A stretch of 64,000 nucleotides of DNA, from positions 35,597-99,596 of the forward strand of contig JAKSYS010000164.1 of the NCBI GenBank assembly GCA_022925895.1, written 5' to 3'. Below the pieces are notes generated by a model. That model did not search any database. It worked only from the letters and a program-made list of their open reading frames with translations, and was not told the DNA's origin. The translations under genes and the position numbers were made by a program. Positions 42,843 through 52,839 of the stretch are shown here, one piece after another (position 1 is the first letter of the stretch; each line of letters starts with the position of its first letter). This stretch comes from Fragilaria crotonensis. Taxonomy: Eukaryota > Bacillariophyta > Fragilariophyceae > Fragilariales > Fragilariaceae.

Positions 42843-44022
42843 TCAGATGTGCGAAGGATTTCCGTGGTTGGAGCCATTGTGGGTATCGGGGGGTTGTCCT
42901 GGGAAGAACGCGGTCATGCGCTGTTGTGTAGTTCTAGTTCGTGTTTGCTGGCATGTCGCTGTGGCTGTGTCCGGTGGTCGTCCCGGTGTCCGCTCGATGT
43001 TCTTGGGTATAGGGGGCGATGTGGGTGTACTGGGGTCAATTCTCGTCGGCGTTGTGGTGGGTTGTCGGGGTAATTCCGGATCCGTTGTTGTCGCCTTAGG
43101 GAAAAATGTCCTGATGAGCTGTGATTTCCCATTCTTCAGCATATTGTTGCGCGCAGTTCTCACGCGTCGGAGCCATCTTCTTCGGACGGATGGGCTGCTG
43201 CGAAGAAGTTTATCAAGGTTGTTGGAAACATAGTGGCGGTCTTCAGCGGGAAGTAGTAGTGGATCAGAGAAGTAGTGTCGAATTTCTGTGGATTCTGCTG
43301 AATATTTGATAGCGTTGGCTGCATCCCTGTGTTTATGGAGTGTGTCATTACGGCCGAGCCAGATGGCGCGGACGTACTTGTGAATCGCCGAGAGAGATGC
43401 ATGGATGCGGTGTTGTCCTCTTGGCGTATCCGGTTTTCCATCGTCGATAGGTTTGAGGGATGCGAGGCGAAGCCAAGAGAGTGCGAAAAATCCGCGAATG
43501 AGATGCTGCCATCCAATTTGTTTTTGGTGGTCGATGGCGTCGTTTATGGCGTCTTTGTATCGAGATTCGAATGTGTCAAGTGGCAGTTTGACCTCTGTTG
43601 TCGGGTCGTTGAGATGTGATTCTATGCACGCGGCCAGGCTTATGCCGTACGGATGGGCGTCTTTGTCAGTCAGCGTTTTAGTCAGTTGTCAGAGTGCCTC
43701 TTCTCGAGCAGGATTTCCTTTTGCATGTGAGAAAATGTTGTTGGTCTTCCGGTGTCTCCAAGCAGCACGGGCATAAGGCAATAGCTGGGTCTTTGATTTT
43801 TGCAAATCACAGTTGATGAATTCCGAGTGGTTGTTTGTCGTGTATGAATTTGATGTGCGCGGTGTGATGATGTAGTGGTAGCGTTTTGAGATGACGTCCG
43901 AGAGCCGGAAGATTTATTGTGTCCCACGTCCTATCAGACCATTCATGCTTCTTTTGGAGATATTGGCGAAGGTATCCGCCGTTTATTTGGAAACGAAGAT
44001 TGGCGTCGATATTTCTTGCGTA
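42843..44022 (-). pseudogene. LINE-M ORF2 C-terminal region with PIP-box-like motifs
   Basis: After RNase H the minus strand reads, over several frames, a zinc-finger block (LCPCCLETPENQQHFLTC, about 43770) and a helical tail. The last frame (43163-42843) ends the protein: NGKSQLIRTFFPKATTT, a Pro/Thr-rich linker, then TTQQRMTAFFPGQPPD and a stop at 42843. QQRMTAFF (42903-42926) fits the PCNA-interacting consensus Q-x-x-h-x-x-aromatic-aromatic exactly. LIRTFFP is close to SIRTYFSP at the end of LINE-3. PCNA binding is an inference. Confidence 0.65.
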
Positions 44023-44640
44023 TCAAATTTCGTTGATCGTAATTGAGATTTTGGTGGCGGGAATATGTTCAGTCGTCGTCTTTGGTTGAGAGCGTGGTGG
44101 GCAAGTGTGTTGGTGTGTTGCAAGTTTGTCTAAATCGATGTTTAATTTTGCGTCCGAGGAGAGTTTGTCGTATGACGTCTTGTCATCTTGGTGGCTTTTT
44201 ATCCACTGGATGTTTATCGGCCTTCTGAGTTCGCGATAAAGTTCTCGAATGACTGAGAGGTAATCTACATTGTCCGGTTGTTTTGTTGGTCTGGAGTCCT
44301 TTTGTACTGTAAAGATCACCCGATTGATGGCAATTTTGCTGTCCACTATCCATCGGAATTTGCATCGGTGACGGAGTCCCCAATTCCTTGCTATCATTGT
44401 AATGAGAAGAAGAGGTGCGGTGAAGCCACCCAGTTCGCTGCATGTGGAGCTGCCGATGTCGATGGGGCCATCAATTGGACCAGAGCCTTGGAAGAGCGTG
44501 CTGTGTTTATCGGTAGTTACTTTCCAGCCGAAAGTACCTGCTGTGGAGAGTAGACTTCCGTCTGAGGCAATGATGAGTCATCGTCTGGATCTGAAGGATC
44601 TCCAGATGATAAGATCCGTTGTCACTTGTTCGTAGTTGCT
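44023..44640 (-). pseudogene. LINE-M RNase H
   Basis: Minus-strand RNase H pattern: SLLSTAGTFGW, GPIDGPIDIGSSTCSELGG (Glu), FRWIVDSKIAINRV (Asp), IQWIKSHQDD and LSSDAKLNIDLDKLAT. It spans more than one frame, with shifts near 44430 and upstream. Same domain order as LINE-1 and LINE-2. Confidence 0.72.
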
Positions 44641-44718
44641 TAGGAGGCGTTGGTACCATGTGGGGAGAGACTTTAGGTAGGCTTGGATTGTTGGGTATTG
44701 GGTCGGGACTCTGGCAGG

Positions 44719-45917
44719 TTATTCATCTTCTGTGGGATCATTAGAGAGTGGTGTCTGACGCCATTTGTTTCCATTTCGAAGGTAAGCGGACGAGATGAAA
44801 CGGGTCCACAGCTTTGTCTGTGACTGTGTTACTTGTTCCTGTCGGGGCCATGTGATGCTGTTAATGGATTGGTCGGGTCTACGAAGGCCTTTGATGTTGT
44901 ATTTGCACGCGTGCAATCCGTCTGACTCCGTCATATCCGAAAGTGTGGTTATTTGAAGATACAGTCGAACGAGGTTTAGGTCAATCATCTGGGACTTTGT
45001 GTAGTTTACGAGGCTGGGAGATGACATGATGCATTGATCAAAGCGGCCTTTGAGAGGTGCTTTTAGAACGTCTGTGATGGACACCGTGAGGTTATGTTGG
45101 TACAGATACTGTCTTATGGATAGGAGCCATGTCGGAGTGAGGTACTGTAGGTGTATCTGTGGGTTTTGAGGAGTGGTTCTGCGATGCCAGCTTCGATCTG
45201 GCTATACTTCAGGCTCATTATGATGAGTTTCCCAGCTTCACTATCAGAATAGATGGCGTCTCGCATGTATTTTAGTTGGGAGATTCCAACTTCGGTGCAA
45301 AGGTCTATCCGAGCGAGGCCTCCCATCTCAATGGGTCCGTGGCGGATTTCCGTTGGAAGTTTGCTGGTGTGTCCGAGTTTGTTGAGTATGGCCGACAGAA
45401 TTTTGCATTGGACCATGGATAGTTCCTCTTCGTCAATTGAGAGTGCAGGTAGCACGTATCTCATGGATGGGCCGTAGGTGGTTCTATGGAACGTGATAAT
45501 ATCTTGTGGAGTCAGGCGGGGGGACCTGAGTGTGTAGGCGAATGCGTCGGCTTTCTTCGTAAGGATCTGGAGTTGAGTTGTGAAGTCTCCGTCCGGTGAG
45601 AGGTAGACCCCTAGGATGCGATTTGCTTTATTGAGCGACCAGCGGCGGATAGTGGTGCTTGTATCATTGTTACCTTGCGTGGAGAGTTGCAGGTCGTGAT
45701 CGGTGGGATTAATAGGCAAAAGATATGGTCTGCCATTTTTCCAGGCCCAGTACATTGCATACCATGAGCATTTTTGGAGGTTGAGTGATCCGCCAGAGTA
45801 GAAGAGAAGATTCTCCCATGTTTGGGCGATGGTAGGGAGTGTGGCGGTGAGATCCTCGAGAGAGAGTGAACCTGTGTCCGTAAAGCCTAGGGAGGTGTCG
45901 TCGACGAAGGCGTCCAC
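44719..45917 (-). pseudogene. LINE-M reverse transcriptase, motif C and thumb
   Basis: Minus frame from 45917: MDAFVDDTSLGFTD (motif C, FVDD), LFYSGGSLNLQKCSWYAMYW, RILGVYLSPDGDFTTQLQIL, TEIRHGPIEMGGLARIDLCT. It changes frame near 45115, then 45084-44719 gives VNYTKSQMIDLNLVRLYLQI and the pre-RNase H linker. The 45917 ATG lies within the palm and is not a true start. Confidence 0.8.
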
Positions 45918-47020
45918 TAGTCTGGTGTGTGTGTGCTGAGGGAGTCTGGCGTTTCAAATGTCATTCTGTGTTTTATCACTCTGTCCAACGTGTTCATAAG
46001 CATGACTACGAGAGTCAACCATACTGCCGGGGAGGCGCCGCTACCTTGTCCAGTGCCAAAGAGGGGAGAATCCTGAGTCCCATGGTAGGTTTCTTCTGAG
46101 ATGCCGTGTATCGTTTTAACCTTGTACTTCATGTATTGGAGGGCTGAGGCGTGGGTGCTGACGGCGTTTGTTGGCATTCCACAGCGGCCGGCTGCAAGCA
46201 TTCCGAGGGCGACTATGATGCGGTCATAGCAGGCAGAGGCGTCATTGTCAAATCTTGCCAAATTATGTTTGAGCGTTCTGCAGAGGTCCGTGGTGAGTTT
46301 GGTGAGCATGATTGGATCCATCGCAGTGCGTCTTGGGACCGATCCATGTTGGCCATCGTTGAGTAAAGACTTTTCATCAGCTCGTCTTACTAGTCGTGAA
46401 CACCATTGGAGTTTGAGGAAAAAGTTGAAGTCAGCTTCGAAGAGGTGAATGATACGGAGTCTGGTGATTTTTGGATGTCCTTGGTCCTTTTCTATCATGA
46501 TGTTTACGGCATTGCACCACCTGTGGAGCACGAGGCCTTTGTCGACTATGAGTTGGAGGAACTTGGTGAGACTGGAGAGAAGTGTTTCGTTTTGGATGAG
46601 AGCTTTGTAGTGGCCCAGGTGTCGGCCAGATGGAGACGTTGAAGTGCGTTCCTTCCATTTGGAGAAACCTTTTTGAACGTCTTCTTGGGAGATCTCTGTG
46701 GTGATTTGGGGTGTGTCTTTTATGCGGTCGGGAATACTGAAGGACGTCAAGAATTCTCTCAGAAGTTCGTCATTTCCATGCCACTCTGCCGGTATGGTTC
46801 CGTCAAGTAGAGATGCAGCTTCCGGCGAGAGACTTGTAAAAGTAAGTTTATCGTGAATTTCTCCTTGGCCGCAGGGGATGCCGCCGCAGCTCGAAAATGT
46901 TCGCGGTTGAATTTTAGAAGGTTGCTTTCGATGGATGTTTTGTCGAGTATGGATGCCCATTGTATGTCTTCTGTAGGTGTGGTTGCGAGGAGCTCCTGGA
47001 AATTGTGGGGCTGAGATCAT
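45917..47020 (-). pseudogene. LINE-M reverse transcriptase, N-terminal palm
   Basis: A 367-codon minus frame: AEWHGNDELLREFLTSFSIP, SGRHLGHYKALIQN, IMIEKDQGHPKITRLRIIHL, FEADFNFFLKLQWCSRL, NDGQHGSVPRRTAMDP, motif A ARFDNDASACYDRI and motif B FGTGQGSGASPAVWLTLVV. A shift near 45920-45960 separates it from motif C. Confidence 0.82.
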
Positions 47021-47099
47021 TTTGGCGGTGGGGAACCAGAAGTCTGCTAAGACTCTCCATTGTGCTTGGTTTTACTGTCGCTCTTATGTTGGCATGCAT

Positions 47100-47700
47100 C
47101 GATCTGCACTGTTCTGACTTGATGGTATTGGTGACAATTTTGGCGCGGCGTTCAGATTCTTTTTGGGTGGAGGGATCTGTATCGTTGGCGTATATGGCAA
47201 GTAAATCTGTGAAGCAGCGGTAACGCAGTTCAGGTGAGTTACATTGGCTGGCTTTGAGATGCTGTTTTGCACTTTTGAGTTGGTTGTGGATCTCTGAGAT
47301 GGGGAGTGGGATGTCGAGGAAAGGGAGAATAAAGTCTGGGTTGTGTTGTTGTGTTTGTGTTTCTATTCTGCGGAGGATATGATGGTAGTCTTCTGAGTGT
47401 GTTTTTTCCCGGAGGCGGAGGTTCCAGTATCAGTATAGCAGTCCGTCATTTCTTAGTTTTGGTGACCATTCATACGGTTTCTTGGGTCTGTTGAGGAGAG
47501 CTTCTGCGTGTTGCATTGCCCGGCCTTGATCGGAGTCCCACTTTTCAAGATGCTTACGAAGTGTGGGTATGGACATTTTATCTTTGTCTCTTACCAAATT
47601 GTCCAGCCGTTGAAACATGTTGTGATCAGCGTAGTAGTCCAGCATCGCATCGTGGTATGTGGCGACTGCCTCTGGGTTGCCTGTTTTTAGTGAACGTGCA
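47100..47700 (-). pseudogene. LINE-M ORF2, endonuclease-RT linker
   Basis: Minus frame: MLDYYADHNMFQRLDNLVRD, LRKHLEKWDSDQGRAM, NRPKKPYEWSPKLRND, followed by further linker in other frames (47272-47084). HLEKWDSD shows the Trp that is a stop in LINE-1 at 27340. Confidence 0.7.
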
Positions 47701-48807
47701 TGTGCCGGCGAGATATTCAGTGGTTCTGTTGTCCGATGGAGGAGTTGTTGGGGGTCAAGATTGACGAATAAACCTCTGTGATCAGATTGCGGTCCCTCTA
47801 TATAGGACAGAGACCCTGCCGATGTGACTGACTGTTGGACCTGGGGACAGCCGAAGATGTGGTCGATGCGTCGATGTGTGGAGCCTATGAACGTTGATGG
47901 AGACGGTGTTTTGGCGTGGAGGTCATTGAGTTCACATTCTGAGACAAATAGTTGGAGATCAGTGTCATCTTCTAGGCTCCATTGGAGTCCATCATGACAA
48001 GGATGGCGTGACCTTTTGTTTGCTCATGTCGAATCGCTTGAGTAAGATCTGTGAGAAGGATTTTGCGCGGTTGTGGGTTTTTAATCCCTTTGCCTCGGTG
48101 GTGTTCGTATTCGCGGCTAAGGCACTGCCAATTGGTGATGATTGGATGCTTCCTTTGCACACTCTATAGGCGGTGAAAATGGTGAGGAATCGTTCGTCTT
48201 TTCCTCTGAAACTGAGCGAGCTCCAGCGGCCGAGTCCGGTGGGGTCGTGATGCGGTTCTCCAAATGCCATGGGAACTGGAGAGTTTGTCACCATTGTTAA
48301 GGTGCCGCCAGCTTGAAAGGTTTCTTTTTCTGGTACCGGGTCGATGTCCTGTGATGGTGAGCTGAGGGATAATTTATGTTGTTCGTATTGTTTTCTAGCT
48401 TGTTGGTGTAAAGCGTTGCGGAGATGGTGGTGCGACCAGGCGGAGTTGGTTTCAGCCATGCCAATGATGTCTGCTCCCATTGATGCCGTGCATGAAAGGT
48501 AGTAGGCGTAGTCTTCACCGGTGTGGGAGTATGTGGGGCCCTTCACGTTTTGAAAGAACACGCGGATGCTTGATGGTTCCCGTTCATGGATAGAGTCTCC
48601 GTACGATGAGGTCAGATCTATGTTGAGCGGTTGACGGACCGTGGTACGACCAGGGCGAAAATTGTGGAGTGTTGCGTGTGTGCTGTGGTGTTGAATCAGT
48701 GCCGGAGTTTGGGCGGGATTTATTGGAGTCTGTGTGTGGGTTGTGGATATGATGGCGGGAATAGGCGGTGTGAGGACGTCTATTATCTTATTGATTGATA
48801 CTGACAT
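47701..48807 (-). pseudogene. LINE-M ORF2, APE endonuclease
   Basis: ORF2 starts at ATG 48807-48805, overlapping the ORF1 TAA (taatg). After about 80 residues the endonuclease begins: IRVFFQNVKGPTYSHTGEDY, IIGMAETNSAWSHHH (Glu), FQAGGTLTMVTNS, GRWSSLSFRGK. A frameshift near 48110 moves to the 48160 frame (SREYEHHRGKGIKN). Near 47790-47760 the frame reads GPQSDHRGLFVNLD, with the catalytic Ser-Asp-His. Confidence 0.8.
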
Positions 48808-49237
48808 TAGGTTTCCCCGTCGTCAGGTGTGCGGGGATTGGTGTATTGGGCACTTTTATCCTGATCGGAAGGGGGAGAGGGAGGGTTGAGATTTTGGCTG
48901 ATGGTGTCGAGAGTGGGGTCACGTGATTTGCGTTTGTTTTTCTTTTTGACCGGCGACGCTGCCATGGATGAGTGGTTATCGGTTTCAATTGTTTGAGTGG
49001 ACATCGTGTCATAGTCCTGATGGTCGCTTTCTTCGTCTGAGTGATATGAGTTGTCTGGTGATCGTGCTGCGGGTTGCCAGGTATCAAGGGCCGTGCTTTC
49101 TGTGGAGGTGGCCGTGAGTTGTTGAATGAGCTGCATCATCCTTGCAAATCCGTCTTGTTGTGCTTGGGCTTGGAGTGCGGCTTCGTTCCGTATTTCATTT
49201 CGAAGGGCCGTTAGTTGTGCTGTGGTGTGATCAGTTA
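48807..49237 (-). pseudogene. LINE-M ORF1, C-terminal segment
   Basis: From the DIRS-1 junction the minus frame reads LTDHTTAQLTALRNEIRNEA, AQQDGFARMMQLIQQLTATS (end of a coiled-coil region), an acidic SDEESDHQD patch, the basic KKKNKRKSRD, and stops at TAA overlapping the ORF2 ATG. It joins in frame to 56111 when DIRS-1 is removed. Confidence 0.72.
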
Positions 49238-49535
49238 ACGAAATAAATTCCGAGTCTTGTCCAAATTTCTCTAAGTCCGTTTAGTCGGATGAGTCGTCTG
49301 CTTCGTGGTTTCGTCGTACCGTTGTCTCGCGCACTGTCGCGTCGATTCGTGTGTTGTCTGTGGTCATTCTCGTTTCTCTTTTGTGCTCGTGAGACTAGTA
49401 GAAATAAATAGATGGCATCGGAATCTGGTCCTAATAGTTTTGTCTCTCTCTCCTGGTTCGTCTCGCGGTGTCGGTCCCGTGATAGTCATCTAGCGGGGGT
49501 CCATCGCGCGATTGTGAGTCGACCTGGTTTCCGCC
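49238..49535. repeat. DIRS-1 repeat A1
   Basis: 298 bp starting acgaaataaattcc and ending gtttccgcc. It matches A2 at 49776-50068 and the A repeats of DIRS-2. Confidence 0.85.
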
Positions 49536-49619
49536 CCATGCAGAGCATGGCCAGGAGGTAACCGGCGCCAGGGGCGCCGATGAACCTAGCATCGGGCCCG
49601 GAGAGGTGTGGGTGGGTGG
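49536..49619. other. DIRS-1 spacer with inverted repeats
   Basis: 84 bp between A1 and B1, also present in DIRS-2 at about 62244-62338. It contains ccatgcagagcatgg and ggcgccaggggcgcc, two short palindromic arms that could fold into hairpins. Confidence 0.55.
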
Positions 49620-49775
49620 GATTAACTAGAGTAGTGTCTTTGTCGATTCGAGTTCGTTCGGATTGTGAGCAATTCGTATCTTGTGTTGTGTTGTGTCGTG
49701 GTGTTCGTCTGTCTGTGTCTCGTGTTCGTCTGTCTGATGGCGACTGCCCGTCCTTTCCCGATCTTCGGACATGCC
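49620..49775. repeat. DIRS-1 repeat B1
   Basis: 156 bp from gattaactagag to cggacatgcc, the same length as B2. Confidence 0.85.
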
Positions 49776-50068
49776 ACGAAATAAATTCGAGTCTTGTCCA
49801 AATTTCTCTAAGTCCGTTTAGTCGGATGAGTCGTCTGCTTCGTGGTTTCGTCGTACCGTTGTCTCGCGCACTGTCGCGTCGATTCGTGTGTTGTCTGTGG
49901 TCATTCGTTTCTCTTTTGTGCTCGTGAGACTAGTAGAAATAAATAGATGGCATCGGAATCTGGTCCTAATAGTTTTGTCTCTCTCTCTGGTTCGTCTCGC
50001 GGTGTCGGTCCCGTGATAGTCATCTAGCGGGGTCCATCGCGCGATTGTGAGTCGACCTGGTTTCCGCC
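49776..50068. repeat. DIRS-1 repeat A2
   Basis: 293 bp, the second copy of A, abutting B1 without a gap. Confidence 0.85.
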
Positions 50069-50142
50069 ATTTTCCGGTTGTCGTTCGTCCGCAGAATCTG
50101 GGGCGATCGTGTAGAAAGATTGTCGACTCGTCATGCGTGCGG

Positions 50143-51210
50143 CTACTCGAGTGTCGAGTCCGGCACTTGAATTCGGAGGTATCTCATGAACGTCTGGCTT
50201 CGCCACCTCCCCACCATCTGAATCGTCTCACTTGGAACTCCGGCGAGGTGCATGGCCATCGCGGCGCCTGATCTGATCGAGTGAGTGCCGATGCCACTCG
50301 CCTGGAGGCCAAGCCTCTCCTCCCCTGCGAGTCGTCGCCATCCTGAGCTGCCTCAGTATGGACTTGGAAGAGATGTGTTGGGGTTCGTCTGAGTCCTGCG
50401 TCCTGACGGCGTTAATCTTCGGGTTCGTCCGTGAATGGCAATCGTAACTCCGTACCCTCGTCGTCAGGTCCGCTAGCACGCGGACGGGGCAGATGTCCGT
50501 TTGTCCCTGCCTGTCGTTTCGATGCTGAGTCACTGTCGCGCCTTTGTCCCCGTTCTTTTGTCGCCGGAAGGTGATCGACACGGTGTCGGCATTCTCCAGT
50601 TGTCCTCGGTCGGTTGTCTGCAGGTCCTGTCCCTTCTGTCGGAAACGAACGTCGTCCACTCTGATCACTGATGTCGTCCGTCGGCTTCCGACATCGGAAT
50701 ATTCGCACGACCTCATGGCGAAAAAGAACGCGACCACCACAAGTTGTCCAATAGCGATGTCCGTCTCGTTTCTTGCCCAGGATCGAACCTTTCGAATCAC
50801 CTCTAACGGCAGCGCCTGCTGTGGGGTAGGTCCTGGGTCCTCGTCGGCGTAACGTTTCAGTTGTAAAGCCAGAAGGGGGTCGAGTCGTCCGGCGGCGTCG
50901 TGGATTGGGCTCTCAAATTTGTTAAGCCTGAAGGCCTGAGCCACACCGTCGAGGGTGGCACGAATGGAACCGGACAAGGGTCCATTGCCAGCTTCCTGAG
51001 GTTGTCGGGAGCGAAGCCGTCCGTCCCGAAGGGCGGCGGCGAAGCAGGCGAACGTTCTGCTTTCGCTTCGTCCGAGTCCTTGGAGAAAGGCTCCTCCCGA
51101 CTCCGTCGATTCGTCCGAGGAATCTTTCGTAACAGCGCCAGCTGCTATCGCGCTTGGCACGGGTTGAGTCGGCAAGAGCTGCGTTTTGGGCAGCAGCTGC
51201 AGCCAGCCTC
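50143..51210 (-). pseudogene. DIRS-1 tyrosine recombinase
   Basis: On the minus strand an N-terminal arm (AALADSTRAKRDSSWRCYERF) lies in one frame, then the catalytic domain in the 51175-50228 frame: LVVVAFFFAMRSCEYSDVGS (first catalytic Arg region) and ATVTQHRNDRQGQTDICPVR. The C-terminal part, HSL-RSGAAMAMHLAGVP and MVGRWRSQTFMRYLRIQ (nucleophile Tyr), is out of frame because of one extra G near 50279 that DIRS-2 lacks. It stops at 50145-50143. The enzyme would integrate a circular DNA intermediate without target duplication. Confidence 0.8.
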
Positions 51211-52642
51211 AATCTGCGAAATAAGGGCTGGCCGCAAAGGGATGATCCTGAAGTTCTGTGGAACAAACGGTGAGCAGTTTTTCGTGATCAAGTCTGTCAG
51301 TGCCGCGTCGTCTAGAGCGAAATCTCGGGAGAGCATGTCCGCCACCTTGTTCTCTTTCCCGGGAACCACTGCGTGTAGTGGTCTATCTCGTGCGTGAGGC
51401 AGAAATCAGCGAACGCTCGGGCTATCGTCAGGTGAAGCGGACAATCGTCGTTGAAGTTCGACTTAGCAAGCCATCCCGCTGCTGAGGTGCTGTCTCCTGA
51501 CTGAGCAGAACGTCTTCGTCCGTCCACGCGGCCCTTCGTGGAATTCCACGATCATCCCCACAAAGGCAGCAAGGAACTCGAGAGTGTTTAGGGTCGCTCG
51601 CCCCAGCAGGTGCTCTGGTAGCTGATATCGCCACGCCAGGCCGCTCTTGAGGCAGTAGCCTCCGATGCCTTGTGGGCATGCGTCCACCCTCACTATGCGC
51701 GTCGGCCACCGGCAAACCAGCCTGTTGATCGAGATACCTCGCGACGCCTTCTGAAGGAAAGCCTTCCACAGAATCAGGTCGTCCAGTTGGGGTTTGGTCA
51801 GTCTCGCCTTCCCGGCCTGCTTCGAACGCTCGCAGGCCTTGTATAGCCTTCCCATAAAGTGTCTTGCGTAAGGGATGACGTAGCGGCGTGGCTAAAACGT
51901 CCGAGGGTCGTCTCTAGGTCTCTCGTCGTCACGAAGGCATGTCTGTGCGTCAGCATCCTGTCAACGGCTTGCGTCCAGCTCATGTGCTTATCGTGAGGCA
52001 GTGCGACGACGAAGCGGCGTGTGTCCACGATCCATCCGAGGATCATCTTCCTCTCGGATGGTTTGGCCTCGGCCAGGAACTTTGGGATCGCAAGGATATC
52101 GTCTCTGGGAAAAGTCTCCTTAACCTCGGGGTCGCAAGGCCTCCCGACCAGGTGGAGCGCCAGCGGGATCGCGGCAGCGCTCTTTTCTGCGTCGCGGGGG
52201 TTGAAGGCCCCAAAAATGTCGTCCAGGTAGCAGTCGAAGCGAGGGAGGTCGTCGTAGGGTGGATAGTTCACTGCGAAGTAGTCCGCCTTGCCGAAAACAC
52301 TCATTTGTCGACCGACCCTTTGTCATTGTCCACTGCCCCTTCGGTGTCCAGGAGGTGCTGGTGCGGCGAGTGGTAGACGCTCGGATCCCAGTCGTCCCTG
52401 CGGACAAGGTCGTTTGCCAAGTCCGTGATCATCTCCGACACGTCGCTCCATTGCGATGGGTTTGGCGCTCCACCGAACGTCATCCTCAGCGCCACTAACA
52501 GCAGGTCGTCGATACTCGTGCAGGACTTCATGGCTGTGGCTGCTTTGAGATGGATTCGTCTGTAGGCGGATTTGCAGTCGACCTTCGTCATCCAGATAGG
52601 CTCGTCTGGCCATAGTTGGCGCAGGAACGAGATGTGGTACAT
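51145..52642 (-). pseudogene. DIRS-1 reverse transcriptase and RNase H
   Basis: Three minus-strand frames make up one RT/RNase H. 52642-52301: KVDCKSAYRRIHL (motif A) and LRMTFGGAPNPSQWSDVSE (motif B). 52304-51798: FDCYLDDIFGAFNP (motif C, YLDD), LGWIVDTRRFVVALP and TLGRFSHAATSS. 51855-51463 and 51369-51145: RNase H RVDACPQGIGGYCLKSG, TLNTLEFLAAFVGMI, and the end GKENKVADMLSRDFALDD. The shifts lie near 52303, 51850 and 51400. Confidence 0.82.
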
Positions 52643-52839
52643 GAGTCTGCTGAATGCTTTTCGAAACGTGCTTCTGTCAGTTGGGATGTGTCCACGCGTT
52701 CATTTACGCTTCGTCCTGCCACTCCGCTCGGGCTGAATGACTGGTCATGTGTCAGTCGGAGTTTCTCTATTGAATTTCCTTTCGTCGATCGACGTCTGCG
52801 CGACCATCCCCAGAGGCGCGACCTCGCATCCCTTGATCT

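Noticed and set aside
43100-43780. Several + strand frames of 60-120 codons
   Set aside because: All are antisense to the LINE-M C-terminal coding and show no motifs.
49238-50068. Repeated A/B blocks as a CRISPR-like or satellite array
   Set aside because: Only two A copies and one B copy here, with hundreds of bases each, and the B partner lies 6 kb away. This is the DIRS split-repeat design, not an array.
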